Positions 17,467 through 26,834 of a stretch of DNA of 64,000 bases are shown one piece after another. The stretch's first letter is position 1; every line of letters begins with the position of its first letter. Source of the stretch: Winogradskyella costae (GTDB taxonomy: Bacteria > Bacteroidota > Bacteroidia > Flavobacteriales > Flavobacteriaceae); NCBI RefSeq assembly GCF_013403865.1, contig NZ_JABFDK010000011.1:26170-90169 (forward strand), given 5' to 3'. Below the pieces are notes generated by a model, which saw only the letters and a program-made list of their open reading frames with translations, was not told the DNA's origin and ran no database searches. The position numbers and the translations under genes were made by a program.

Positions 17467-17508
17467 AATAGAAAGCCTTTACAAGATGTTGTAAAGGCTT
17501 CTATTTTG
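17467..17508. terminator. bidirectional hairpin terminator
   Basis: AAGCCTTTACAA (17473-17484), GATG loop, TTGTAAAGGCTT (17489-17500), with the pairing extended outward by AAATAG/CTATTT. It lies between two convergent genes and has T-rich flanks on both strands. Confidence 0.85.
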
Positions 17509-17527
17509 TATATGCTATTAAAAAGTT

Positions 17528-19336
17528 CTAAGCGGTTTCTAATGTCGGTATGGACACATGTGCCAATTCGTCTTTATAAAACTGAAGTTGTTTCTCTATA
17601 GTATTAGAGGCTGAAAATAGAGAGCTCTTAAATAGGTTTTCATAATATGCAATACCATCAAACAGATTAGTCTTAAATGCTATCCATTTTTTGATCTGTT
17701 TAACCGTTAGCTCTTCAGAAATTGTATCTATCTCATTTTTTAAATAATCAACGTACATTTTCAATTCTTTGACAAACATATTTGGACGATCTGGATTTGA
17801 AAGTACAGAGGCATTTCCATAAATATGTTGCATCATTTGAGATAGCGGTACTTCTTTATCAAAATAAGCTAAATTTGGCCCGGGACAAATAACAACTCCT
17901 TGCTCCTGTCCTTTAATATCAATATCGTTTTCTAAATACGAAGCGTTTGCTAAACCAACGCATAAGCACGCTTTTTCAGTTATTTTTGCTTTAGCATTCT
18001 CATAAACAGTTGAGGATATATCTGCTTTTTTAGCGTCTAGTTCTTGTAGCTTAACATCTTGATATTTTTTTGAAGCCGTACAAATTCCTTCTGGACCGAA
18101 CGCTTTACTCAATGCCAAAAATTTCTTTGGACAAGAACTGCCTGCTTTATTATTAGCTATACGCTTTTGCTTATGAAACTCATTGGTCGTGCCTTTAATA
18201 GTGTTAAAAGGAACACCTAAAGGAGAAATACCACTTAAATACAAGTCTTTTTCTTTAGCGCTACGTAATAAATCTCTAGTTTGTTGATCGACAGAGGTGG
18301 CCTCTGGCACTAACAAAAATGGGGTTCCCCAACCCACTGAATCTACCTGATAATTTTCAAGTAAAAAGTGATGCTCCTCTGCGGTACCCACACCACCTTG
18401 AACCGTAATTTTTAATTCTAAAGGTTGCTCTGGAGTTTCGCGTTTCTTTTGCTTTAAACCTTTTACAAAAACATCGTGCGTATCTTGTATTAATTCCATT
18501 TTCTTAGTTTTAAATTCTTCTAAGATTGGACCTAATAAAAAGCCTTCGGTTGCAAAAGCATGACCACCACAGTTTAAACCAGATTCTATTCTATATTCTG
18601 AAACCCATAGTCCCTTTTTAGCCAAAAACTTTCCTTGAATTGTTGCTGACCGGTAGTCGCTCACTTTTAATATAATTTTCTTTTTTAACTGCCCATTTAC
18701 ATCTGGAAAGAAATCACTAAAATTCTCAAAGTAGCTGTATAATCTTGGATTCATTCCTGCAGAAAGGACAACAGAAGAACTTAAATTACTATTCGCAAAT
18801 CCACGTAACGACGCATGTGCATCATTGTAAGCTGTTGGTAATTGTTCTCCTTTTACAAAATTATCTTTATCTACTTTGGTCATGATGTTCACATCAATAT
18901 CCCCAGCTTTTAAATGAGTTTCGAGATAACTTTTTACCTTTTCTTTAAATGTTACACCTTCTTGTAGTAAATTAAAAAGTCCATCTTTAAAATCCGACGT
19001 ATTAGGTAAGGTGGTAATAAAATGTTCTAATGCGACTTTGCTTTCAGATAATTCTGTCTTAAAATTCGAGAATTTATCTTTAACTATAGTATCTGCTAAA
19101 TTGAGGTACGCCGTAATCCGTTCGGCACGATAATCTTGGGCCTTCTTTGTGATTTCTTGGTATGGTAAATTAAATTTCTTACTGTAAAATGCATTCATTT
19201 TTTCTATGAGATCGTCGTCTATAATAGATACCACGGACGAAATACCATATTGAGCCACACGAATTGGACTATCAATAGTATATGCTAACCCCATTACTGG
19301 AATATGAAAACTGTGTAGTGATTTTGTTAAAGTCAT
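17528..19336 (-). CDS. NMO/PfaD-like TIM-barrel flavoprotein (tentative)
   Basis: 602 residues. The N-terminus (HIPVMGLAYTIDSPIRVAQYGISSVVSIIDD) resembles the start of nitronate monooxygenase/PfaD FMN barrels, where a substrate or flavin strand is followed by 'probe the next strand' loops. Later blocks fit the same fold: SGLNCGGHAFATEG (like the AGGH motif with catalytic His) and VDSVGWGTPFLLVPEATSVD (phosphate-binding strand and 'GTxFL..EA' block). The C-terminal ~200 residues contain several Cys (GSSCPKK, GICTASKK, KACLCVGLA) that could hold a metal or Fe-S cluster. It is about 200 residues longer than a normal NMO. Reaction unknown; the barrel assignment is moderate, the Cys role speculative. 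Confidence 0.6.
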   Translation of the reverse strand: MTLTKSLHSFHIPVMGLAYTIDSPIRVAQYGISSVVSIIDDDLIEKMNAFYSKKFNLPYQEITKKAQDYRAERITAYLNLADTIVKDKFSNFKTELSESKVALEHFITTLPNTSDFKDGLFNLLQEGVTFKEKVKSYLETHLKAGDIDVNIMTKVDKDNFVKGEQLPTAYNDAHASLRGFANSNLSSSVVLSAGMNPRLYSYFENFSDFFPDVNGQLKKKIILKVSDYRSATIQGKFLAKKGLWVSEYRIESGLNCGGHAFATEGFLLGPILEEFKTKKMELIQDTHDVFVKGLKQKKRETPEQPLELKITVQGGVGTAEEHHFLLENYQVDSVGWGTPFLLVPEATSVDQQTRDLLRSAKEKDLYLSGISPLGVPFNTIKGTTNEFHKQKRIANNKAGSSCPKKFLALSKAFGPEGICTASKKYQDVKLQELDAKKADISSTVYENAKAKITEKACLCVGLANASYLENDIDIKGQEQGVVICPGPNLAYFDKEVPLSQMMQHIYGNASVLSNPDRPNMFVKELKMYVDYLKNEIDTISEELTVKQIKKWIAFKTNLFDGIAYYENLFKSSLFSASNTIEKQLQFYKDELAHVSIPTLETA

Positions 19337-19458
19337 CTTATAATTTTTTAAAAAATTAAATAAGCTACAAAGATGATTTTAGTTTTTATGTCAAAACATG
19401 ACTTATGTCACGCCTTTTTATCCATTATTAATGTAGTTAATAAATCAGAACACATATT

Positions 19459-20118
19459 TTAATTCAACTTTCCTGCTTTATAAAGTACAAACAGAATAAG
19501 TATCGGTATAGCCAATAAACCAACATAACCGAGATTCGTGGTAAATAAGCTTGGCATCAGTATTAAGGTCACCGCATAACCACCAATTGCTCCTCCAAAG
19601 TGTGCATCATGGCCTATATTACCTATTTTCTTTTTCATGCCATATATAGAATATAGTAAATAACCAATTCCAAATACATACCCAGGAATCGGAATTGGTA
19701 TAAAATACATATACAAGTTCATATCAGGTCGAAGAAGTATGGCTGCATATAACACACCTGTTACCGCACCACTCGCCCCAATGGCACTATACCAATACTC
19801 ATCTTTATGAAAATACAATGAGAGTAAATTCCCAAAAATTAAACTAGCGAAATAAATAACAATAAATTTAAAAGAGCCAAGTATCATAACCACGGCATCT
19901 GCGAAAAAATAAAGTGTAAACATATTAAACAGCAGATGCGTAATATCTGCATGTAAAAACCCAGAACTCAACATTCTTATCTGTTCTCCTCGTTTTATAC
20001 TCCCAACATTAAACTTATATTTCTCAAAAAAAATGCGATCATCAAATCCCTTAAAAGACATTATAACGTTAGCCGCAATAATCACAATGGTCACTATACT
20101 TATACCCAAATTGTCCAT
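19459..20118 (-). CDS. rhomboid-family intramembrane serine protease
   Basis: 219 residues with six hydrophobic segments. The catalytic dyad is visible: Ser116 in IGASGAVTG and His173 in HDAHFGGAIGG. HADITHLLFNMFTLYFF (about 56-72) is the conserved early helix with the HxxxN-type oxyanion motif. It should cleave transmembrane substrates in the inner membrane; substrates unknown. Divergent from the acyltransferase gene, 61 bp away. Confidence 0.93.
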   Translation of the reverse strand: MDNLGISIVTIVIIAANVIMSFKGFDDRIFFEKYKFNVGSIKRGEQIRMLSSGFLHADITHLLFNMFTLYFFADAVVMILGSFKFIVIYFASLIFGNLLSLYFHKDEYWYSAIGASGAVTGVLYAAILLRPDMNLYMYFIPIPIPGYVFGIGYLLYSIYGMKKKIGNIGHDAHFGGAIGGYAVTLILMPSLFTTNLGYVGLLAIPILILFVLYKAGKLN

Positions 20119-20179
20119 AAACTCTAATCCTATAAATCAAATATAATATATATTTGTACTTCAACGCTAATATATATTA

Positions 20180-21070
20180 ATGCAACTTATTGCTTATATT
20201 TTAATCTATCCAATTCTTTGGCTAATTTCAATTTTACCTTTTAGATTGCTATACGGATTCTCTGATGTGATCTACATTTTTATGTATCGCATATTCGGCT
20301 ATAGAAAATCTACGGTAAAAGAAAACTTAAGATTGGTTTTTCCTGATAAGTCTGAAAAAGAGATTTCTGAAATTACATCAAAATTCTATCATCACTTCTG
20401 TGATATGATGGTTGAAGCTATAAAATCTCTAACCATTTCTGAGGCTCAAATGAACAAACGCTTTAAGTTTACTAACGTAGACCTCATCACTGATTTAGAG
20501 AAAAAACAACGAAGCATTATTTTAATGTGTGCACATTATGGAAGTTGGGAATGGATATTCGTTTTACAAAAGCATTTAAATCACAAAGGCTATGCTGTTT
20601 ATAAACGATTGGCTAACAAATATTTTGACAAACTCGTTAAACGAATTAGAGCAAAATATGATTCACATTTAATTACCACTAAAGAAACCTATGGTGTTCT
20701 GCTTGATAGCAAAAAAAGAAATGAACTCACCATTAACGGGTTTGTTTCTGATCAATCACCAAAAGCACAAAAAGCATTTCATTGGAGTGAATTTATGGGT
20801 ATAAAAGTACCCATGTATACAGGTGCTGAAATGCTCGCTAAAAAATTAGATATGGCAGTGGTCTTTTTTAGTGTAAAGCGTATGAAGCGTGGCTACTATG
20901 AAACCACTTTTACAACCATCACCGAAAATCCAAAAGGGTATAAAGATTATGAAATCACAGACTTATTTTTTAAAATGGTTGAAAAACAAATCTTAGAAGC
21001 TCCACAATATTACCTTTGGACACACAAACGTTGGAAACATAGAGATAAAGTGCCTACCGCATTTCAATAA
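20180..21070 (+). CDS. LpxL/HtrB-type lysophospholipid/lipid A acyltransferase
   Basis: 296 residues. An N-terminal membrane anchor (LIAYILIYPILWLISILPF) precedes the acyltransferase domain with the catalytic HxxxxE/D-type motif AHYGSWEW (about 118-125). A second block GFVSDQSPKAQKAFHW and the C-terminal YYLWTHKRWKHR are typical of bacterial lauroyl/myristoyl acyltransferases. It transfers an acyl chain to lipid A or a related lipid at the inner membrane. In Bacteroidota this family also includes aminolipid enzymes, so substrate is uncertain. Confidence 0.9.
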   Translation: MQLIAYILIYPILWLISILPFRLLYGFSDVIYIFMYRIFGYRKSTVKENLRLVFPDKSEKEISEITSKFYHHFCDMMVEAIKSLTISEAQMNKRFKFTNVDLITDLEKKQRSIILMCAHYGSWEWIFVLQKHLNHKGYAVYKRLANKYFDKLVKRIRAKYDSHLITTKETYGVLLDSKKRNELTINGFVSDQSPKAQKAFHWSEFMGIKVPMYTGAEMLAKKLDMAVVFFSVKRMKRGYYETTFTTITENPKGYKDYEITDLFFKMVEKQILEAPQYYLWTHKRWKHRDKVPTAFQ

Positions 21071-21117
21071 AAAATACGACAGTGAGTGTAATAATTGAGT
21101 TTTAGATGAAAACGTAA

Positions 21118-22623
21118 TTAATTCATATCAAACCAAGCGTCTATATTTATTGCATTACAAGGGGTGTCAACTAAAGTTTTATGTACAAACTCATTGTTAC
21201 ACCTCGAGTATTCATAGTCTTTAGCCCATGCTTCATGGTGTTTTGCTAAATCGATAATACTATCGCAAACATATGTAATCTCCTCATTCGTCGTTGTTGG
21301 ATGAATAGACATACGAATCCAACCTGGCTTACGAACTAAATCTCCAATTGAAATTTCATTCGTTAGTTCGTTAGACATTTGCTGGTCTACATGCAATAAG
21401 AAATGACCGTAAGTACCGGCGCAACTACACCCTCCCCTTGTTTGTATCCCAAACTTATCATTCAATATTTTAACCGCTAAATTAAAATGTAGATTGTCAA
21501 TATAAAATGAAATAACTCCTAAACGCTCTTTATGCTGGCCAGCAAGAATATTAATATTTGAAACATTACCGAGCTTATCAAAGATAATATCAACCAACTC
21601 ATGCTCGCGCTGCAACATTTTATCCACTCCCATTTGCTCTTTTAAACGAATAGAAAGTGCTGTTTTTATAACTTGAAGAAACCCCGGAGTCCCGCCATCT
21701 TCTCTGTCTTCAATATTATCTATGTATTTGTGCTCTCCCCAAGGGTTGGTCCAACTAACGGTTCCTCCTCCTGGGCAATCGGGCACCATGTTTTTATATA
21801 ATTTCTTATTAAAAACCAATATACCAGAAGTTCCTGGTCCACCTAAAAACTTATGAGGCGAAAAGAAAATAGCATCGAGTTGCGCATCATCATCCATAGG
21901 ATGCATATCCATCCCCACGTAAGGAGCCGAACATGCAAAATCCACAAAGCAAACTCCTCCATGCTGGTGCATTAGTTTGGCTACATCATGATGCGGAATT
22001 TGAATTCCTGTTACATTAGAACCTCCAACGACTGAAGCAATTTTAATGGTACACTCTTTATATTGATGTAAAAGGGTTTCTAAATTCTTAAGGCAAAATA
22101 ACCCCTCTTCATTTGGTGGTACAACCTCAACCTTTGCTATGGTTTCTAACCACGTTGTTTGATTAGAATGGTGTTCCATATGTGAAATAAAAACCACTGG
22201 CCTCATTTCATCTGGAATCTTTGTATAATCTTTTATATTTTCAGGAATCTTTAATCCTAATATACGTTGAAACTTATTAATAACTCCGGTCATACCATTA
22301 CCAGAACAGATTAAAATATCATCGTCGTTTGCATTAACGTGATCTTTAATAATGTGCCTCGCTTTATGATACGCTTTCGTCATAGCTGTACCAGAAACTG
22401 TAGTTTCCGTATGGGTATTTGCTACAAAAGGACCAAAATCATTCATCAGTTTTTCTTCAATCGGCCTATATAAACGACCAGAAGCCGTCCAATCGGTATA
22501 GATGATTTTTTGTTCTCCATAAGGGGATTCAAACCGTTGGTTTTGACCAATAATATGCTGTCTAAACTGATTAAAATAAGTTTCTAATTCAGTCATTTCC
22601 GTCGTATTCGTTTCTAAAATCAT
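21118..22623 (-). CDS. class V aminotransferase (cysteine-desulfurase-like PLP enzyme)
   Basis: 501 residues, fold type I. Visible motifs are the PLP-phosphate region (SGNGMTGVINKFQ), the strand with the PLP-ring Asp (GGVCFVDFACSAPYVGMD), the Schiff-base lysine (FFSPHKFLGGPGTSG) and a C-terminal GGCSCAGTYG loop whose Cys residues resemble the active-site loop of cysteine desulfurases. It is longer than IscS/SufS, and no Fe-S genes are adjacent, so the true reaction (desulfurase, selenocysteine lyase or other) is open. Confidence 0.85.
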   Translation of the reverse strand: MILETNTTEMTELETYFNQFRQHIIGQNQRFESPYGEQKIIYTDWTASGRLYRPIEEKLMNDFGPFVANTHTETTVSGTAMTKAYHKARHIIKDHVNANDDDILICSGNGMTGVINKFQRILGLKIPENIKDYTKIPDEMRPVVFISHMEHHSNQTTWLETIAKVEVVPPNEEGLFCLKNLETLLHQYKECTIKIASVVGGSNVTGIQIPHHDVAKLMHQHGGVCFVDFACSAPYVGMDMHPMDDDAQLDAIFFSPHKFLGGPGTSGILVFNKKLYKNMVPDCPGGGTVSWTNPWGEHKYIDNIEDREDGGTPGFLQVIKTALSIRLKEQMGVDKMLQREHELVDIIFDKLGNVSNINILAGQHKERLGVISFYIDNLHFNLAVKILNDKFGIQTRGGCSCAGTYGHFLLHVDQQMSNELTNEISIGDLVRKPGWIRMSIHPTTTNEEITYVCDSIIDLAKHHEAWAKDYEYSRCNNEFVHKTLVDTPCNAINIDAWFDMN

Positions 22624-22722
22624 CCTCTACATTTTACTATTTAAGTCTCGTAAATAAAACTAGTAACTTAATCTTCTTTTTAATTCCTTCAAAATCAAAA
22701 TTCTTTACAGAATCTTAATTTA

Positions 22723-24111
22723 CTATATGTTAGCAATAGCTTTAATTTCAGCAATAAAACGATCTGCTAAAGTATCTGCTGCGTTTTGCGATGGTGCCTC
22801 GGTATAGATTCTAATAATTGGCTCCGTATTACTCTTACGTAAATGCACCCAACTATCTGCAAAATCAATTTTCACACCATCTATGGTGGTTAATTTCTCT
22901 TGACTATAATTAGATTCCATAGTGCTTAAAATACCATCAACATCCAATCCTGGAGTTAATTGAATTTTTTTCTTACTCATAAAGTAATTTGGATAAGACG
23001 CTCTCAGCTCACTGACTTTCATTTTTTTCTCAGCCAATAAACTTAAAAATAAAGCCACACCAACTAAGGCGTCACGTCCGTAATGAGAATCCGGATAAAT
23101 AATTCCTCCATTACCCTCACCTCCAATAACCACATTATTCTTTTTCATTAAAGTTACAACGTTGACTTCACCTACAGCACTAGCTTCATAAGTTCCTCCA
23201 TGCTTTTCAGTTACATCGCGTAAGGCACGTGTAGAACTCATATTACTTACTGTATTACCTGGCGTCTTACTCAATACGTAATCTGCACAAGCTACCAATG
23301 TATATTCTTCGCCAAACATTTCTCCCGTTTCATCCATAAAAGCTAAACGATCTACATCCGGATCTACAACGATTCCGAAATCAGCATGCTCTTTTACAAC
23401 TGCTTGTGCCAAATCACCTAAGTGTTCTTTTAAGGGCTCTGGATTATGAGGAAAATGACCTGTTGGATCACAATATAGTTTTACAGGCTCAACACCTAAA
23501 CGTTCTAATAATAATGGAATAGCGATACCACCTGTAGAATTTACACCATCAACAACCACTTTAAAATTCGCGTCTTTTATCGCTTGTACATTGACTAATT
23601 CTAAGTCTAAAACTTCATCGATATGAATATCGATATACGCATCGTTAATGGTTATTTTTCCTAAATCATCAACCTCCGCAAAATTCATCGTATTTGATTC
23701 TGCAATCTCTAATATTTTCTGTCCTTCTGCCCCATTCAAAAATTCCCCTTTAGCGTTTAAAAGTTTAAGAGCATTCCATTCTTTAGGGTTATGACTTGCA
23801 GTTAAAATGATACCACCATCCGCATGTTCTAAAGGAACTGCAATCTCTACAGTTGGCGTTGTGGATAAACCTAAATCAATAACGTGAATTCCAAGTCCGA
23901 CTAAAGTATTCATCACTAAATTCTGAATCATTTCACCAGAAATACGAGCATCACGTCCAACCACAACTATATAATTGTCTTTTTGACGTTGTTGTTTTAA
24001 CCAAGTCCCATAAGCTGCTGCAAATTTTACGGCATCAATTGGCGTTAAGTTATCATCTATTGGACCTCCAATAGTTCCTCTAATTCCTGATATTGATTTT
24101 ATTAAAGTCAT
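22723..24111 (-). CDS. glmM: phosphohexomutase, phosphoglucosamine mutase type
   Basis: The start is taken at ATG 24111 (MTLIKSISGIRGTIGG), 462 residues. The alpha-D-phosphohexomutase domains I-IV are visible: active-site phosphoserine loop ILTASHNPKEWNALK, metal-binding DPDVDRLA, sugar-binding GGEGNGGIIYPD and phosphate-binding RKSNTEPIIRIYTE. Bacteroidota GlmM proteins have this length and the SISGIRGTIGG start. It would convert glucosamine-6-P to glucosamine-1-P for peptidoglycan and LPS. Specificity for glucosamine rather than mannose or glucose is inferred from family resemblance. Confidence 0.88.
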   Translation of the reverse strand: MTLIKSISGIRGTIGGPIDDNLTPIDAVKFAAAYGTWLKQQRQKDNYIVVVGRDARISGEMIQNLVMNTLVGLGIHVIDLGLSTTPTVEIAVPLEHADGGIILTASHNPKEWNALKLLNAKGEFLNGAEGQKILEIAESNTMNFAEVDDLGKITINDAYIDIHIDEVLDLELVNVQAIKDANFKVVVDGVNSTGGIAIPLLLERLGVEPVKLYCDPTGHFPHNPEPLKEHLGDLAQAVVKEHADFGIVVDPDVDRLAFMDETGEMFGEEYTLVACADYVLSKTPGNTVSNMSSTRALRDVTEKHGGTYEASAVGEVNVVTLMKKNNVVIGGEGNGGIIYPDSHYGRDALVGVALFLSLLAEKKMKVSELRASYPNYFMSKKKIQLTPGLDVDGILSTMESNYSQEKLTTIDGVKIDFADSWVHLRKSNTEPIIRIYTEAPSQNAADTLADRFIAEIKAIANI

Positions 24112-24191
24112 GTATATTTCTATTTTCAACAAATATAAATAGATATACCGTTTTTAACTATTTTGTGATTATGAATTTGTAATTTCGAAAC

Positions 24192-24797
24192 ATGAATTTT
24201 CTCGCTCATATTTATCTTTCAGGAGATAACGAACTCATTACTATCGGAAACTTTGTCGGAGATGGTGTAAGAGGTAATAAGTACAAATTATACCCTACCG
24301 AAATTCAAGCCGGTATTCAACTACATCGCCAAATTGACACCTTTACAGATGCACATCCACTATTTAGGCAATGCACCAAACGTTTACACAAAGGGTATAG
24401 TCACTACAGTGGTGTCATCGTAGATATATTTTTCGATCACTTTTTAGCTAAAAATTGGACGAGCTATTCAGACATTCCTTTAGACGTATATATTGCTGAC
24501 TTCTATAAAAGCCTATCAAATCATATTGCTATTTTACCTCCGCGATTTCAAGATTTAACACCGATTATGATTGAAGGTAACTGGCTACTCAGTTATGCTA
24601 CTATTGAAGGTATTCAGGTTGTTTTAAATGGAATGAATCACAGAACCAAAGGACTATCTAAAATGAATGAAGCAACTAAAGAACTCAAAGAACATTATGA
24701 TGCTTTTGAGGCCGATTTTACGTTGTTTTTTGAAGACCTTAAAGCATTCAGTGTTTTAAAACGAATTGAGATTGAAAAGCAGTTTAAACTAAAATAA
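24192..24797 (+). CDS. ACP phosphodiesterase (AcpH/DUF479)
   Basis: 201 residues. It starts with the hallmark MNFLAHIYLSGDNELITIGN followed by FVGDGVRGNKYKLYPTEIQ, and has IQLHRQIDTFTDAHP and SGVIVDIFFDHFLAKNW, the conserved His/Asp cluster of the AcpH family. The enzyme removes 4'-phosphopantetheine from acyl-carrier protein in E. coli. Divergent from glmM, 80 bp apart. Confidence 0.9.
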   Translation: MNFLAHIYLSGDNELITIGNFVGDGVRGNKYKLYPTEIQAGIQLHRQIDTFTDAHPLFRQCTKRLHKGYSHYSGVIVDIFFDHFLAKNWTSYSDIPLDVYIADFYKSLSNHIAILPPRFQDLTPIMIEGNWLLSYATIEGIQVVLNGMNHRTKGLSKMNEATKELKEHYDAFEADFTLFFEDLKAFSVLKRIEIEKQFKLK

Positions 24798-24876
24798 CGT
24801 CTAATTTAGCAATCTTAAAACCGAATATATAAAGCTTTTTAAGTTTTATTAAATTTTATAGGACAAGTTACGTATT

Positions 24877-25608
24877 ATGGCAAAATCATCTAAACTAAAA
24901 AAAGCATTTAAAATTATAGGTGGAGTTATTGTATTCTTCACTCTGCCAACTTTTCTTCTCTTTGGGTTTATTTATTTAAAATATAATGAAGAATTACCAA
25001 CAGGTCAACAAGGTGCTAAAGCAGAACAATTAGCAGTAAAAATGCTTGAATCATTAGATGAATCTGCATATGTAAATACGGATTATATAGAATGGACTTT
25101 TAAAGGCAGCCATACCTATAAATGGTATAAAACTGATAATACCTGTGAAGTCTATTGGAAAGATTTTACAGTAATTTTAGATTTAGAGACCCCTAATAAT
25201 TCAAAAGTTTTCGTCTTAAAACAAGAGTATAATGGCATAGAAAAACAAGACTATATTCTTAAAGCGGAAAACTACTTTAATAACGACTCATTTTGGTTGG
25301 TTGCTCCATATAAAGTTTTGGACGAAGGCACTGAGCGTCGTGTTGTGATCACAGAAGACAACAAAGAAGCCCTGTTGGTAACTTATAAGTCTGGCGGTAC
25401 AACACCAGGCGATTCTTATTTGTGGCATTTTGATGATGAAGGAAAACCGAAAAGCTTTCAAATGTGGGTTGATATTTTACCTATTAAAGGTTTAGAAGCT
25501 ACTTGGGAAAATTGGACAATTACGGAAAGTGGAGCCCAACTACCAACCTTTCATCAGTTTATGATTTTGGGTATTGAAATTACAGATGTTAAGGGCTTAA
25601 AGATGTAA
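24877..25608 (+). CDS. conserved membrane-anchored protein, unknown function
   Basis: 243 residues. A basic N-terminus and a single TM helix (GGVIVFFTLPTFLLFGFIYL) are followed by a ~210-residue soluble domain rich in Trp and beta strands (IEWTFKGSHTYKWYK, SYLWHFDDEGKPKSFQMWVD, LEATWENWTITESGA). No catalytic motif or named family recognised. It sits alone 79 bp after acpH. The domain probably faces the periplasm. Confidence 0.75.
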   Translation: MAKSSKLKKAFKIIGGVIVFFTLPTFLLFGFIYLKYNEELPTGQQGAKAEQLAVKMLESLDESAYVNTDYIEWTFKGSHTYKWYKTDNTCEVYWKDFTVILDLETPNNSKVFVLKQEYNGIEKQDYILKAENYFNNDSFWLVAPYKVLDEGTERRVVITEDNKEALLVTYKSGGTTPGDSYLWHFDDEGKPKSFQMWVDILPIKGLEATWENWTITESGAQLPTFHQFMILGIEITDVKGLKM

Positions 25609-25711
25609 TACTATTGCCTTACCAATTGAAATTATTTCATGTGTTGTAATAAGATTTCAATTAAGTTTTTAAATAAACTATCTCTTTTAACTTTTCACTC
25701 CTAGCTAAAAA

Positions 25712-26236
25712 CTATTTAGACCGCTGCCCAACAAACTGTTGACTCTTTAACTTAAATAGCACATTAAAACTTGTTAAGCTTCCATAGCTTCTTGTTATAT
25801 ACTGCTGAAGATCTATTTTTTCTTGTGCTTCCAAATTACTAGAATTAATTTTTTGCTCCATAACACGCAAGCGATCTCGCACCATAGTAATTTTATGAAA
25901 GAACGTATCTATTGGTACTTCACTAGACTTTAAATTAGAATCCCCAGGTGTCATAATCAATTTTCCGCCTTTCCATTTGTCTGCAATTGTAATAACTTCA
26001 GATACATCTGACCATTTTTTTAATATGGATTTTAAACTGCGTTCTACATCGTAAAAACTTACAGTGTCCACGTCGTCTTCTGCGGCTTCGATAATTTCGA
26101 ACTCAGAATTTAAATCTATAGTTTCTAAACCATCTTCTATAAAGGTAACCCAATAATGTTTTGAAGTGACGTTAGTCACCACACCTTTTCCAAACTCTGA
26201 ATGCTTAATTCTTGATCCAATTCCTAATAATTTCAT
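25712..26236 (-). CDS. Tudor/KOW-like domain protein, unknown function
   Basis: 174 residues. The first ~50 residues (LGIGSRIKHSEFGKGVVTNV ... YWVTFIEDGLETIDL) form an SH3/Tudor-like barrel of the kind at the C-terminus of UvrD/PcrA helicases. The remaining part is helical and charged (VERSLKSILKKWSDV; LRVMEQKINSSNLEAQEKID). Possibly nucleic-acid or RNA-polymerase associated; inferred from the domain only. Confidence 0.75.
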   Translation of the reverse strand: MKLLGIGSRIKHSEFGKGVVTNVTSKHYWVTFIEDGLETIDLNSEFEIIEAAEDDVDTVSFYDVERSLKSILKKWSDVSEVITIADKWKGGKLIMTPGDSNLKSSEVPIDTFFHKITMVRDRLRVMEQKINSSNLEAQEKIDLQQYITRSYGSLTSFNVLFKLKSQQFVGQRSK

Positions 26237-26400
26237 AGTGTTTATTATGCTCTATATGAGCTATTAAAAAACTAAATTAATAAAAAAAAACAGCTTGAAA
26301 TTAAAATGAATTTACAAATGTTAAGAATTATTAAAAGTTATATATCCTACGGAAAAATCTTGTTATTTTTACCATAAACTCAATTTAAACCCAATTAATT

Positions 26401-26754
26401 ATGAAAAAAATAATTTTTACACTTTTATGCTTCGGATTTTTTTTAACAGCTTCTGCTAATAATGAGCCTAAAGTTGGCGATTTGCTAACGGTAAAAGCGA
26501 AGACTGCTCAAGGCTTTAATCATATTGATTTTCCGAAGGCAAATATTTTAAAAAAACGTGGCGTAGTTACTAATTATAAGTCAGTAGATAATCAGACCGT
26601 TATTATAGATAAAGTATCGACTAAAAATAACGGAACCACCACAGTTATTCTAAAAAAAGAAGACGGTTCTAAATTCTTTGGTTATTTAACTAAAGTTAAA
26701 GCGAATTATAAAGATGCGTTAGACTCTGGAGAACTCGTGATGATAAAAAATTAA
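26401..26754 (+). CDS. small secreted protein, unknown function
   Basis: 117 residues with a clear signal peptide (MKKIIFTLLCFGFFLTASAN). The mature part is a small basic beta domain (VGDLLTVKAKTAQGFNHIDF; TVILKKEDGSKFFGYLTKVK). No family recognised. A hairpin terminator follows it. Confidence 0.75.
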   Translation: MKKIIFTLLCFGFFLTASANNEPKVGDLLTVKAKTAQGFNHIDFPKANILKKRGVVTNYKSVDNQTVIIDKVSTKNNGTTTVILKKEDGSKFFGYLTKVKANYKDALDSGELVMIKN

Positions 26755-26775
26755 TTTCATCTTAAATTTTAAACA

Positions 26776-26814
26776 AAAAAAAACTTAGTCTCTAATTAGA
26801 CTAAGTTTTTTTTA
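26776..26814. terminator. bidirectional hairpin terminator
   Basis: An A-run then AACTTAGTCT (from about 26782), a CTAATT loop, and AGACTAAGTT followed by a T-run (to about 26813). It separates two convergent genes. Confidence 0.88.
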
Positions 26815-26834
26815 TAGATGAAATTCTAAAAGTA

